Shown: positions 43,743-52,630 of the stretch, piece by piece
How positions within the stretch are numbered: position 1 is the stretch's first letter
Layout: every line of letters starts with the position of its first letter
DNA from: Pseudarthrobacter sulfonivorans
GTDB taxonomy: Bacteria > Actinomycetota > Actinomycetes > Actinomycetales > Micrococcaceae
Direction: 5' to 3'
NCBI RefSeq assembly: GCF_001484605.1
Contig: NZ_CP013747.1
Coordinates: 1,922,001-1,986,000, forward strand
DNA length: 64,000 nucleotides
Position numbers and translations under genes: made by a program
The notes under the pieces: model-generated
The model's input: only the letters and a program-made list of their open reading frames with translations
What the model was told of the DNA's origin: nothing
Databases searched by the model: none

Positions 43743-45607
43743 GCGGATTCCATTGGTCGACGCAACAGTTGAATGAAATGGGTGCGTTTTCCCGGTGTTT
43801 TGAGGCTACCCCCAAATGGCGGTTGGCGCGTTGCGTTCGGCCTTGAAGCGTGCGGCCGGGGTGTCGTAGGCCATGGTCTTTCTGGGCCGTGTGTTCAGTT
43901 CCCGCATCACGTGAGATACGTGTTTGGCGCTGTGAACGGCGAGGTTGGTTCCTTTGGGGAAGTATTGGCGGACGAGTCCGTTGAAGTTCTCGTTCGCGCC
44001 GCGCTGCCAGGGGCTGGATCGCTCGGCAAAATATACCGGGACCCCGGTTTCCTTGGTGAGTTCCTCGTGCCTGGCCATTTCGATCCCTTGGTCCCACGTC
44101 AGTGTTCGCTTCAAAGCAGGCGGCAGCTTGGCGAATGCGCCGATGATGGCGTCGTTGACGCTTGCAGCTGTGTGGTCGCGGGGCAGATTGACGATGATTC
44201 CATACTGGGTTTTCCGTTCCCTCAGGGTCACCATCGCCGAGACGGAACCGACCCCGATCACGAGATCCCCTTCCCAATGGCCGGCTTCCAATCGTGTTTC
44301 GACTTCTGCTGGCCGTTGGTCGATCATGGTCATGTTGGGGATCCGTGAGCCCTGCCCTGTGCGGGTGCGCCAGCGGGTCTTTCGGATTCTTCGACCGGTG
44401 CGCAGTTTGGTGGCGTAGCGCTTGTGCAGTCCTCGGCTCTCGCGCAGCAGCAAGGCCCGGTAGATCGTCTCGGGGCAGAGCCGCAGGCTCTGGTCGTCGG
44501 GGTAGGTTTTCTTCATCCATCCGCTGATTTCATCCGGAGACCAGCATCGGTTGAGCTTACGTTGCACGAGCCCGCGCAGGCGGGGGTTCGTGGCGAGTTT
44601 ATGGGTCTTGGGCCGTGCCCGTTGCGCCCGGGCGTCGTGATCGGCCGTGCGGGGCAGATAGCGGCCTTCAACGTCTCGATGGCGGTCCAACTCTCGTTTG
44701 ATGGTGGAGGCGTGTCGGCCCAATTCACGGGCCACTGCCCGCATTGAATGTCCCAGTCCCAGGAGGTCGGCGATCTGTAGCCGTTCCCGGGACTGGAGGT
44801 AGCGGCCCGTCGCTGCTGGCACAGGTGTGAGGGAGGGGATCTGGTAGTTGTTGGCGCGCCGGAGTGCCGTGCCTGTTCGTCTGTGCATACCGAGGAGTCT
44901 GCATGCTTCGGCGTTGCTTTTGCCCTCGCGCATCAGCTGCCAGTACTTCGAGTCCCGTTCCGTGCGGCGTCGTTGCGCTTCGGAAACTGTTGAGGCCGCT
45001 ACCTGATCTGCGTAGCGGCTCGAGGACAAGATGGCTGCGTGCTGGGCAGCTATCGCCGCATTCCGTTCCTTTGCCAGCCGGGAGAGGCGTTCGCGTTCGA
45101 AACTGTGGCAGCGCTGATCAGTCAGCCGCAGAAGCGCTTGGCAACGCTTCGGGGTGACCTTCTGGCTCCGGAGCATCTCGAACCGCTCGGGAAGCCATCG
45201 ATACGCCGTGGAACGGCCAACCCCGGCCAGTAGAGCCGACTGGGACGGGCTTTGGCCGCGGTCGAAGGCCTCCCAAAATATGGCTTCGTCCTCAATGTTT
45301 GCTTGTAGATGGTGGCGACCCGTAGTTTCGGCTACTGCTGCTTCCCACGCTGGGAACTTGGCGGTGGTGAATCCAAGTAACGCCGTCACCTCCGCGGGAC
45401 TTGATCCATCCTGGCGTAACTGCAAATATCTCTCACGCAACCAGCGGTAACCGACCTCCTTATGGATGCCGGACGCCCGGGCGGAAGAATTGAGACTATT
45501 TCCTTGCTTGATCGAGGCAAGAAAGCGGACCCCTGCCGGAGACGAAGAACGAGGAAGCATATCGAACCACCTTGAAGAAGGTGTTGCTTCGATCGATAGA
45601 ATCCCGC
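43743..45607 (-). mobile_element. IS30-family insertion sequence, apparently complete
   Basis: Imperfect terminal inverted repeats of about 25 bp lie at 43743-43767 and 45582-45607 (shared positions GGATTC, then TCGA, then GCAACA; 19 of 25 match) and enclose a single transposase gene. Length is about 1.86 kb. Exact ends and the target duplication are uncertain because both flanks are G-rich. It is inserted about 25 bp before the start of a broken resolvase gene. Confidence 0.75.
43806..45560 (-). CDS. IS30-family transposase with extended N-terminus
   Basis: 584-aa DDE transposase. The catalytic part (about 395-580) has GHWEGDLVIG with the first Asp, LTWDQGIEMARH with the second Asp, and RGANENFNGLVRQYFPKG with the Glu. 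Before it come several HTH-like segments (about 12-46, 94-128, 206-235 and 258-293), where most IS30 transposases have one and are 300-400 aa long. ATG at 45560 is chosen for AAGGTGG 6 nt upstream; the frame is open further, but that part overlaps the resolvase gene on the other strand. Confidence 0.9.
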   Translation of the reverse strand: MLPRSSSPAGVRFLASIKQGNSLNSSARASGIHKEVGYRWLRERYLQLRQDGSSPAEVTALLGFTTAKFPAWEAAVAETTGRHHLQANIEDEAIFWEAFDRGQSPSQSALLAGVGRSTAYRWLPERFEMLRSQKVTPKRCQALLRLTDQRCHSFERERLSRLAKERNAAIAAQHAAILSSSRYADQVAASTVSEAQRRRTERDSKYWQLMREGKSNAEACRLLGMHRRTGTALRRANNYQIPSLTPVPAATGRYLQSRERLQIADLLGLGHSMRAVARELGRHASTIKRELDRHRDVEGRYLPRTADHDARAQRARPKTHKLATNPRLRGLVQRKLNRCWSPDEISGWMKKTYPDDQSLRLCPETIYRALLLRESRGLHKRYATKLRTGRRIRKTRWRTRTGQGSRIPNMTMIDQRPAEVETRLEAGHWEGDLVIGVGSVSAMVTLRERKTQYGIIVNLPRDHTAASVNDAIIGAFAKLPPALKRTLTWDQGIEMARHEELTKETGVPVYFAERSSPWQRGANENFNGLVRQYFPKGTNLAVHSAKHVSHVMRELNTRPRKTMAYDTPAARFKAERNAPTAIWG

Positions 45608-45633
45608 GGGGGATAAACGGTACCTTCTCAATC

Positions 45634-46014
45634 ATGACCGGACTCCTCATCGGATACGCCCGCGTATCCACCAACGACCAAGCGCTCACCGCCCAGAAAA
45701 ACGCCCTGGCCGCTCTGGGGGTAACGCCGGAGCAGACCTTCACCGGCCAGAGTCTTACCGGCGCCAACCGGGCACGGCCGGGACTCAGGGAAGCGCTGGC
45801 CGAGTGCAGGGCGCGGACCCGCAAGGGCGTGCAGGTCGCAAAAGCAAAAGGTCGCCTCCGGGGGAAATAGCCCAAGCTTTCCAAGAAGCAGGAGGACCGC
45901 CTGGTCTGCGTTCACCGGGCAGGGACTCACACTGCCGTGGAACTTGCCGAACTCTTCGCGGTGGCGCGCTCAACGCTCTACCGCGCCACCAAACGCACCG
46001 GCGAGACCACATAA
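45634..46014 (+). pseudogene. Resolvase/invertase (small serine recombinase) pseudogene
   Basis: Begins MTGLLIGYARVSTNDQ with the catalytic Ser, runs to LREALAECRA and then jumps to RTRKGVQVAKAKGRLRGK. About 60-70 residues of the catalytic domain (LDRLAR region) are missing in frame. A TAG at 45868-45870 replaces a Gln codon. After it the frame continues as PKLSKKQEDRLV, with the C-terminal HTH (AELFAVARSTLYRATKR), to a TAA at 46012-46014. Internal deletion plus nonsense codon mean true decay. The IS30 element sits just upstream of its start. Confidence 0.85.
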
Positions 46015-46299
46015 CCCTCAGCGTGAATCCGTACCGAACCTCCTCATACCCTTATCTAAGAGAATGCCTGCTCAGCGCGTAGTCAGTGGCCGCTAAGGGT
46101 TCCCAAACGGGACGGAGACGACGCATCAGATGGGGGACGCCGTCACCAACCGCCGCGCGTCGGCGTTTGTCCTTTTCGGGCATCGTCGGGCATTGCCGTT
46201 TCGGCCCCCAGGCCTAGGAGTCGGATTTTTCCGGACCGTGCCAAATCTGCCGCTGACGGCGCGCGTGCCTCCCAGGCTGGCGTTCATCATACTGGTTCT

Positions 46300-46841
46300 A
46301 TGCAGGCGACGACGGTGTTGGTCGAGGGCGAGAGTGACCGGATGGCGGTCGAGACACTGGCCCTTCGCCTTGGCCATGATCTGACAGCCGAGCGAGTGAC
46401 GGTCGTGCCGATGGGAGGCGCGACCAGTATCGTCCACTTCCTCGACCGTTACGGCCCGGACGGCGCAGGCCACCGGTTGCTCGGCTTGTGTGATGCAGGG
46501 GAGTCTCGTGGCATCGCTCGAGCGCTCGCCGGGCGGGCGTCGGGTCCGGTTCGCTGGCCGAGCTTGGGTTCCACGTCTGTCACGCCGACCTGGAGGACGA
46601 ACTCATCCGCTGCCTTGGGGTCGATGGCGTGCTCGACGTCATCGCGGCTCAGGGCGAGCTCGCGTCGTTCCGGATCCTCCAACGCCAGCCCTCACAGCGA
46701 GAGCGGCCGATAACGGCGCAGTTGCGCCGGTTCTTCGGGGGACGCAGCGGCAACAAGGTCCGATACGCAGGTCTACTCATCGACGCATTGCCCGCTGGGC
46801 AGGCACCCCCGCCGCTCTCCCGCCTCGTTTCATCATTCTGA
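46300..46841 (+). pseudogene. TOPRIM-domain protein (OLD-nuclease-like), interrupted by a one-base frameshift
   Basis: About 180 aa if repaired. It starts MQATTVLVEGESDRMAVETL, with the TOPRIM Glu in LVEGESD, followed by VVPMGGATSIVHFLDRYG and LLGLCDAGE (DxD-like part). After ARALA the frame is lost; adding one C near 46530 restores RAGVGSGSLAELGFHVCHA, then DLEDELIRCLGVDGVLDVI and QLRRFFGGRSGNKVRYA. Resembles the free-standing TOPRIM proteins related to OLD-family nucleases. Role unknown; no partner ATPase is adjacent. Confidence 0.75.
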
Positions 46842-47077
46842 TGTGACGACCACCCAAACAGGCCACAAATGCCTCCCGGGCGGCCGCCGTCGAACGCGTT
46901 CCCGAGGCACTTCGCGGCACCCCCTAACGAGGCACTTTGGGGCTTGTCCGTGCGGTTATTGCCGCTTCTTACCTCTATCATGGAGCTTGCGGGAAACTGA
47001 GTACTTTTGATCCTGCCGGCGGAGTGTAAAACCGGCATACCTGCGGGCGGCAGTCTGCACCTTTGAAGGGAACACCT

Positions 47078-48154
47078 ATGGCTCGGAGCCCCGAAGAATC
47101 GCTCAAGGCGACTCTGGGCAGAGTGGCTCCAGGCACGCCGCTGCGCGATGGGCTGGAACGCATCCTCCGGGGGCGGACCGGTGCGCTGATCGTGCTGGGC
47201 TCGGACCGGACCATCGATTCCATCTGTTCCGGCGGTTTCGACATCGGCATCGATTTCTCCCCCACAAGGCTCCGCGAACTGGCCAAGATGGACGGCGCCA
47301 TCATCTGCGACAAGGACGCCGGCAACATTCTGCGCGCCGCGGTCCAGTTGGTCCCGGACTCAAGCATCGAAACCCAGGAATCCGGCACGCGGCACCGCAC
47401 GGCGGAGCGTGTGGCCATCCAGACCGGCGTTCCCGTGATTTCCGTCAGCCAGTCCATGCAGATCATCGCGTTGTACGTGAACGGGCTCCGGCACGTGCTG
47501 GAGGGATCCGAGAAGGTCCTCGCTCGTGCCAACCAGGCCCTCGCCACGCTGGAACGGTACCGTTCGCGGCTGGACCAGGTGACCAGTTCCCTGTCCGCCC
47601 TGGAGATCGAGGCCATGGTGACCGTCCGTGACGTCGCGGTCACCCTGCAGCGCCAGGAAATGGTCCGCCGGATCTCCGAGGAAATCTCGCAGTATGTCCT
47701 GGAGCTTGGCGAGGACGGCCGGCTGCTGTCCCTCCAGCTCGATGAGCTCACGGTGGGCCGCGGCCCGGGCAGCGACGTCATCATCCGCGACTACGCCGGA
47801 CCGGACGCGTCCCCCGAGGACATCGAACGGGCCGTCAGTGCGCTGGTGAACCTCGGCCCCACAGAGCTGATCGACCTGGGCAAGATCTCCGGGATCGTCG
47901 GTTTTGCCGGCGGCGAGGCCAACCTCGACGCCGTGGTTCAGCCGCGCGGCTACCGGCTGCTGTCCGGCCTCAAGGCAGTCCCCAAGGCTGTTGCCGACCG
48001 CCTGGTGGACCACTTCGGCGGCCTGCAGTTCCTGATGGCGGCCACCATCGACGACCTCATGACAGTTGACGGCATCGGCGACCAGCGCGCCCGCACCGTC
48101 CGCGAAGGCCTGAGCCGCATGGCCGAAGCCAGCCTGCTGGACCGCTTCCTCTAA
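47078..48154 (+). CDS. disA: Diadenylate cyclase DisA (DNA integrity scanning protein)
   Basis: 358-aa c-di-AMP synthase that scans DNA and reports branched structures. The DAC domain has DGA at 72-74 and RHRTAER with RHR at 105-107, both catalytic motifs. A helical middle domain and a C-terminal HhH domain (LMTVDGIGDQRARTVREGL) bind DNA. ATG at 47078 with GAAGGG 7 nt upstream; length matches the family (about 357). Usually next to radA, here 16 kb from it. The following mutY fits a DNA-repair grouping. Confidence 0.97.
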   Translation: MARSPEESLKATLGRVAPGTPLRDGLERILRGRTGALIVLGSDRTIDSICSGGFDIGIDFSPTRLRELAKMDGAIICDKDAGNILRAAVQLVPDSSIETQESGTRHRTAERVAIQTGVPVISVSQSMQIIALYVNGLRHVLEGSEKVLARANQALATLERYRSRLDQVTSSLSALEIEAMVTVRDVAVTLQRQEMVRRISEEISQYVLELGEDGRLLSLQLDELTVGRGPGSDVIIRDYAGPDASPEDIERAVSALVNLGPTELIDLGKISGIVGFAGGEANLDAVVQPRGYRLLSGLKAVPKAVADRLVDHFGGLQFLMAATIDDLMTVDGIGDQRARTVREGLSRMAEASLLDRFL

Positions 48155-48186
48155 TCCCCACCGGAGTGGGACCAGGATAGGGCGGA

Positions 48187-48870
48187 TCAGCTGAGCTGGA
48201 ACACTGCCTTGGGGCTGGCCCTCGAGCCGAGCTTGGCCGTGAAAATGTAGTACGCCCCGCCGGCCCCTGGCCTGGCCTCAATGGGGCTGCAGCCTTCCAG
48301 CGTGCGGTTCCGGGCCCACGGGAAGTTCGCCGTTTCGCTGGCGCCCGGGGCAATCGTCTTCACCAGGTCTTCGCTTTTGGCCTGGCAGTCCTTGGACGAG
48401 AAGATCCTGTCCGCGCCGCTGGTCACCAGGAACTCCATCTGGGACGTTCCGATGTTCACCTCGCACGGCATGGTTCCGCCGTTGGTCACCTTCAGGGTGA
48501 GCAGCGGGTTCTCCTCGGGGCCGTAGGCGGCTTTGTCGGTCGAAGCGGACACCGTCACCAGGTTTTGGTTGCAGGATGGCGTGGGTGTGGCAGTGGGTTC
48601 GCTGCCTGCAGTTGCCGACGGCGAGGGGGCGGGGACGGCGGCGGATTCGCTGGCGCCGTCGGTGGAGGATGCCTGCTCGGTGCCGCTGAAGGCGCCTGCC
48701 ACGGCAAAGCCACCGAACGTGAGCGCCACGGCCATCAGCAGGGCCGTTCCCACAAAAAGCCGGCGGCGGCGGTAGACGGCTGCACTCGGCTGCCGGGTAG
48801 CGCCGGAACCGCCCCGGGAACCGGATGCGGATGCCGTTTTGCGTGGTGATGAATTGCCTTGCCTGCCCAT
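48187..48870 (-). CDS. Membrane-anchored extracellular protein of unknown function
   Basis: 227 aa. A basic cytoplasmic start of about 37 residues, one membrane segment (about 38-60), a Ser/Thr/Pro/Ala linker to about 97, then an extracellular domain with CNQNLVTVSASTDKAAYG, four cysteines and a Ig-like strand pattern (LLTLKVTNGGTMPCEV). Resembles proteins that carry a single beta-sandwich outside the membrane. Convergent with disA and divergent from mutY. No function is assigned. Confidence 0.75.
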   Translation of the reverse strand: MGRQGNSSPRKTASASGSRGGSGATRQPSAAVYRRRRLFVGTALLMAVALTFGGFAVAGAFSGTEQASSTDGASESAAVPAPSPSATAGSEPTATPTPSCNQNLVTVSASTDKAAYGPEENPLLTLKVTNGGTMPCEVNIGTSQMEFLVTSGADRIFSSKDCQAKSEDLVKTIAPGASETANFPWARNRTLEGCSPIEARPGAGGAYYIFTAKLGSRASPKAVFQLS

Positions 48871-49022
48871 CCTTCTAGGCTAGAGAACACGCCGGATTCT
48901 GCCGTCCCACCACGCCGGTCCCCGGCCAACGCCAAGGTCACAGTTTGTCCGTGGCATCTTCGCGTGGGCTGCCGGGAATCCACTACAGTGTTGGGATCGA
49001 CGCTACAACCCTTTCCCCAGCC

Positions 49023-50012
49023 ATGCCCGCGGACGGCGCCCCAGTTACGGCCCAGTCCGGCACGGATGAACTCCGCCCCGACCAGCTGGCCGCGCTGCAC
49101 CGCAGGATCACCGGCTGGTTCGCTGAGACGGCGAGGGACTTGCCCTGGCGCGAACGCCACTGCTCACCGTGGGGAGTCCTGGTCAGCGAGATCATGCTGC
49201 AGCAGACCCCAGTGGTGCGTGTGCTGCCTGTCTGGCGGGAATGGCTCGAGCGCTGGCCCACCCCCGCTGCCCTCGCCGGCGTGCCTGCAGGGGAAGCCGT
49301 CCGCTCCTGGGGCAGGCTCGGCTACCCCAGCCGGGCACTCCGCCTGCACGCAGCCGCCGCTGCCATCGTCAGCGACCACGGCGGCAGGGTCCCCGGCAAC
49401 TACACGGAGCTGCTGGCCCTGCCCGGGGTGGGCAGCTACACGGCCGCGGCCGTTGCCGCCTTTGCCTTCGGACGCCGGGAGACTGTAGTGGACACGAACA
49501 TCCGGCGTGTGCACGCGCGCCTGGTATCCGGCGTCGCGCTCCCCTCACCATCGCTGAACGCTGCGGAGATGCGGCTCGCGGCGGAACTGCTGCCGGACGA
49601 CGTCGGGACCTCCGTGCACTGGAATGCTGCGGTGATGGAACTGGGGGCGCTGGTCTGCACGGCGCGTGCGCCCAAGTGCGCGGATTGCCCGGTGCGGGAC
49701 TCCTGTGCGTGGCTGGCAGCCGGCGAGCCGCCGCCGTCGTACGTTCCCAAAGGTCAGGCGTGGCACGGAACTGACCGGCAGGTCCGGGGTGCCGTGATGG
49801 CTGTGCTCCGGCTTGCGGACGCACCCGTGCCGGCGGAAATGTTCCAGCGGGAGCCTGCTGACCTGGGCTTCGCGGCGGACGGAATCGGCGTGCCGCTGTC
49901 CGCACTGCACCGCCTGAACTCCGCGCCGGAACAGCTCGAACGTGCCATTGCCGGCCTCCTTGGCGACGGGCTGGCCGAGCTGCACCAGGGCGGTTACCGA
50001 CTGCCTGCCTGA
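49023..50012 (+). CDS. mutY: A/G-specific adenine glycosylase
   Basis: 329-aa base-excision enzyme that removes A mispaired with 8-oxoG. The HhH-GPD fold has catalytic Glu56 in SEIMLQQTP, the hairpin LPGVGSYTA at 133-141 and Asp157 in VVDTN. The [4Fe-4S] cluster uses Cys212, Cys219, Cys222 and Cys228. The C-terminal part is shorter than in enteric MutY, typical of actinobacteria. ATG at 49023 is preferred to an upstream in-frame start at 48945, which would add 26 poorly conserved residues. Confidence 0.95.
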   Translation: MPADGAPVTAQSGTDELRPDQLAALHRRITGWFAETARDLPWRERHCSPWGVLVSEIMLQQTPVVRVLPVWREWLERWPTPAALAGVPAGEAVRSWGRLGYPSRALRLHAAAAAIVSDHGGRVPGNYTELLALPGVGSYTAAAVAAFAFGRRETVVDTNIRRVHARLVSGVALPSPSLNAAEMRLAAELLPDDVGTSVHWNAAVMELGALVCTARAPKCADCPVRDSCAWLAAGEPPPSYVPKGQAWHGTDRQVRGAVMAVLRLADAPVPAEMFQREPADLGFAADGIGVPLSALHRLNSAPEQLERAIAGLLGDGLAELHQGGYRLPA

Positions 50013-50077
50013 GCCGCCTTTAGGGTGGCCCGCGCCCGGATGGCATACTTTCTGGTGACTCAAACCGGGGGAAATTC

Positions 50078-50509
50078 ATGAGAATCGTGTTGTACGTCAT
50101 CTGGGCGCTGTTTGTTGCGGGCGTCATTTTTGCGCTGGTCCGTTCACTGCGGAAAACCAAGCGGCAGGAAAAACTGATCGCCGGCTGGCCGAAGGTGCAG
50201 GCGACCGTCACCGGCAACGTGGCGGGCTGGACACATGGCGGAGGCGGCTCAACGCGGAGCCGGCGCTTCTACCCCACGTACCAGTTCGCGGACCCCAACG
50301 GGACCCTGTATGCCGGCGAATCCGAGGTTTCGTACGCCAACCAGCAGGTGCCGGGATCGCTCCTGGAAGTGGCCTATAACCCGGCGAATCCCAACCAGTC
50401 GTTCCAGGTGGCGTCCGAATCGAAAATGGTGATCGGGTGCCTCATGCCGGTCTTCGTATTCTTCGCCCTGCTGCTGTTCTGGGCCGCCGGCGCCTTCCCG
50501 CTGGGCTGA
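50078..50509 (+). CDS. DUF3592 membrane protein (first of a tandem pair)
   Basis: 143 aa, with a membrane segment at each end (about 4-22 and 120-140) and a central extracellular beta-rich domain of the DUF3592 type. Family features are VQATVTGNV, FYPTYQFADPNG and VAYNPANPNQSF. Function unknown. It ends 3 bp before the next gene, a diverged paralogue. GGGGGAAATTC precedes the ATG. Confidence 0.8.
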   Translation: MRIVLYVIWALFVAGVIFALVRSLRKTKRQEKLIAGWPKVQATVTGNVAGWTHGGGGSTRSRRFYPTYQFADPNGTLYAGESEVSYANQQVPGSLLEVAYNPANPNQSFQVASESKMVIGCLMPVFVFFALLLFWAAGAFPLG

Positions 50510-50512
50510 ACC

Positions 50513-50944
50513 GTGGACTCCCTGAAACTGCTGTTCATCGTCCTGCCCGGGCTTTTCCTTGCCGCGGGCCTGATCCTGATGGGGCTGTCCCTGGCCGCGT
50601 CCTTCCGACGGAAACGTGCCATGGCGGGGTGGCAGGAGGCTTCGGCCACCGTCACGGGAAACCTGCACGGCACGGACGGACCCGGAAGCAACGGCCGGAA
50701 CCGCTTTGCGCCGTCTTACGAATTCGCGGACGCGGGGGGAAAACGCTGGCTGGGGCAGGCCGATATCTACAGCCAGGACCAGGCGATCATCGGCACCCAC
50801 ATACCCGTGGTCTACAACCCGGCCAATCCCGCCGAATCCACGCTGCCGGTCTTCGCTGTTGCCAAAGGCCGGCTGGCCACAGGTCTCGTTATGGTGATCT
50901 TTGGGGCCACGGCCATAACAATGTTTGCATCACTTTCCTGGTAG
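50513..50944 (+). CDS. DUF3592 membrane protein (second of a tandem pair)
   Basis: 143 aa, the same length and layout as the gene before it: N-terminal membrane segment, central DUF3592 domain (SATVTGNLHG, APSYEFADAGG, VVYNPANPAEST) and C-terminal membrane segment. Equal length and shared motifs show tandem duplication with strong divergence. GTG start, 3 bp after the previous stop, so the pair is co-translated and may form a hetero-oligomer. Confidence 0.8.
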   Translation: MDSLKLLFIVLPGLFLAAGLILMGLSLAASFRRKRAMAGWQEASATVTGNLHGTDGPGSNGRNRFAPSYEFADAGGKRWLGQADIYSQDQAIIGTHIPVVYNPANPAESTLPVFAVAKGRLATGLVMVIFGATAITMFASLSW

Positions 50945-50980
50945 CAATGCGGGCTTCCGGCTCCGGATTTACGCTGAAGT

Positions 50981-51478
50981 ATGGGCAAGCCCGGGGTACT
51001 TCTGGCACTGATGACGACGGCGGTTCTCACCTCCGGCTGCTACTACTACTACTACCCCGTCCCGCCGCCGTGCCCTGCCATCGCCCAGGCCACTGCCGTC
51101 TCGGTGACAGTGGCGCGGGAGTACGTGGCGCAGGTGGGGTCGTTGCGCCTGAAGGCCTGCCAGGACGGTGTCTGTAAGGAAGCCGCCGTCGAGCTTTTTC
51201 CCGGCACTGCCTCGATCGACCAAGGCTGCGCACCGGACGGGGTCTGCTCTGCCACGGCTTCCCCGGACGGGACCATGATCGGGATGCTGATGCTTGAGTC
51301 CCTCACGGAGGCCCCGATGGCGCTGACCGCCACGGGTACTTCGGCTGGCGGATCCGCCCTCCCTGTGCGCACCTTGGATTTCCGGCCCCGCGGCGCGTAT
51401 CCCTACGGTGAGCATTGCGGGAGGTTCGTCACGGCTTCGGTGATTCTCGACGCCGAGGGACTGCGACAAGCCGTTTGA
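50981..51478 (+). CDS. Lipoprotein of unknown function with a poly-tyrosine start
   Basis: 165 aa. Lipoprotein signal with lipobox LTSGC (Cys20), followed at once by five tyrosines and PVPPPC. The mature domain has five more cysteines (in PPPC, KACQDGVC, CAPDGVCSA and EHCGRF regions) and a beta-rich pattern. No known family. It follows the DUF3592 pair by 36 bp and could be part of the same transcript. The run of aromatic residues directly after the lipidated cysteine is unusual. Confidence 0.75.
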   Translation: MGKPGVLLALMTTAVLTSGCYYYYYPVPPPCPAIAQATAVSVTVAREYVAQVGSLRLKACQDGVCKEAAVELFPGTASIDQGCAPDGVCSATASPDGTMIGMLMLESLTEAPMALTATGTSAGGSALPVRTLDFRPRGAYPYGEHCGRFVTASVILDAEGLRQAV

Positions 51479-51611
51479 CCGCCCTAGCTGGCGACAAATA
51501 AGCCCCGCCAAACCCCGCCCTTGACTTCCACTCAGGACACTCCTACGGTCTGTATTACCAGCATCGGCAACGTTGGATTTAGCACAGGTTCCCCGCCGGA
51601 AAGGGGTAAGG

Positions 51612-51905
51612 ATGCCACTTTCAGATAGGGAGCGGAAACAGCTCGAGGAGCTGGAATTGGGCCTGGCGGCAGACGATCCGAGGCTCGCCGAGGAACTCTC
51701 GACCGGCTCCGTGGGCCTCAGGTTTGGGCGCCATATCTACCTCGGTGCCATCGCATGCCTGATCGGGCTGGTGTTGCTTATTGTCGGGGTCAGCACGCAG
51801 ATCATCGCGGTCGGCGTCGGCGGTTTCCTGCTGATGGGAGCCGGCACTTACCTGCTCGTGGACAAGCGGTCCTTTAGTCTGGGCCGCAGCCGCCAGGTAA
51901 AATAG
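51612..51905 (+). CDS. DUF3040 family small membrane protein
   Basis: 97 aa. It starts with the family signature PLSDRERKQLEELELGLAADDPRLA, then two membrane segments (about 40-62 and 65-82) and a basic tail. DUF3040 proteins are common in actinobacteria and of unknown function. ATG at 51612 is preceded by AAGGGGTAAGG; an upstream in-frame start would add 13 residues that do not fit the family start. Confidence 0.85.
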   Translation: MPLSDRERKQLEELELGLAADDPRLAEELSTGSVGLRFGRHIYLGAIACLIGLVLLIVGVSTQIIAVGVGGFLLMGAGTYLLVDKRSFSLGRSRQVK

Positions 51906-51922
51906 GCAACTCAGGCTACGGC

Positions 51923-52630
51923 CTACGGCTCGCCAAAGCCTGCCTGCACCAGGCCGCCGACGTAGTTCAGGGCACGCTCGGCGTCGGGCCCCCAAGCCTC
52001 GATATGGAGCAAGGATCCCTTGCCTGCCGCCAGGGTCATCAGGGATGTCATTGACGCGCCATCCACGCCGTTGACCGTGACCTCGGCGTTGAGGGACGCC
52101 AGACCGCCCGCGATCTTGGCGGCCGGGCGGGCGTGCATGCCGGCCTCATTCACCAGTTCGAAGTCGCCGGTGAAGTCCGGCCCTGAACCGGTGACGGACC
52201 CTTCAGCCACGGTGCTTTCGGCGAGCACCCGCGAAGCGGCCGCCACCTCCGGTCCCAATCCGTAGACCGCTTCGGCGGCACGTTTGACTGCCTTCACGTC
52301 GGCGCCGCCCTGTGCGGCCACGGCGGCAGCCACGAGGCCTTCCACCAGGGGCGCGTCCGCCAGGAGCACGCCGGCTGGCTCCTCCACGAGCTCCAGGGCC
52401 GATTCCGCCGTCATCACTGCAGATCCCAGGTCCGTCAGGACCACCACGCCATCGCCGCCGGCCGCCTTGTCCAGGGCAGACATGACTTTTTCCAGGCTCG
52501 TTCCGATCCTGCCGTCGGCGGTGCCCCCGGCGGCGAGGATGACGACGTCGGGCGCCATCTGGGCGGCAAGCTCCACGGCGCCGTCGGCTATTTTCTCGCT
52601 ATGGGACACCACCACCAGGCGCACCGTCAC
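51923..52630 (-). CDS. dhaM: PTS-dependent dihydroxyacetone kinase, phosphoryl donor DhaM
   Basis: 235-aa fusion of an EIIA(mannose-type) domain, phosphorylated at His10 (VVVSHSEKIADG), and an HPr domain with His166 (NEAGMHARPAAKI). No EI-like third domain as in E. coli, the usual short actinobacterial form. It passes phosphate from the PTS to DhaL-bound ADP. The GTG start overlaps the dhaL stop (GTGA). Last gene of dhaKLM, convergent with the DUF3040 gene. Confidence 0.93.
   Translation of the reverse strand: MTVRLVVVSHSEKIADGAVELAAQMAPDVVILAAGGTADGRIGTSLEKVMSALDKAAGGDGVVVLTDLGSAVMTAESALELVEEPAGVLLADAPLVEGLVAAAVAAQGGADVKAVKRAAEAVYGLGPEVAAASRVLAESTVAEGSVTGSGPDFTGDFELVNEAGMHARPAAKIAGGLASLNAEVTVNGVDGASMTSLMTLAAGKGSLLHIEAWGPDAERALNYVGGLVQAGFGEP

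Noticed and set aside
43480..44520. 346-codon open frame inside the IS30 transposase, same strand, different frame
   Set aside because: Arg/Gln/Pro-rich shadow of the transposase gene, with no domain.
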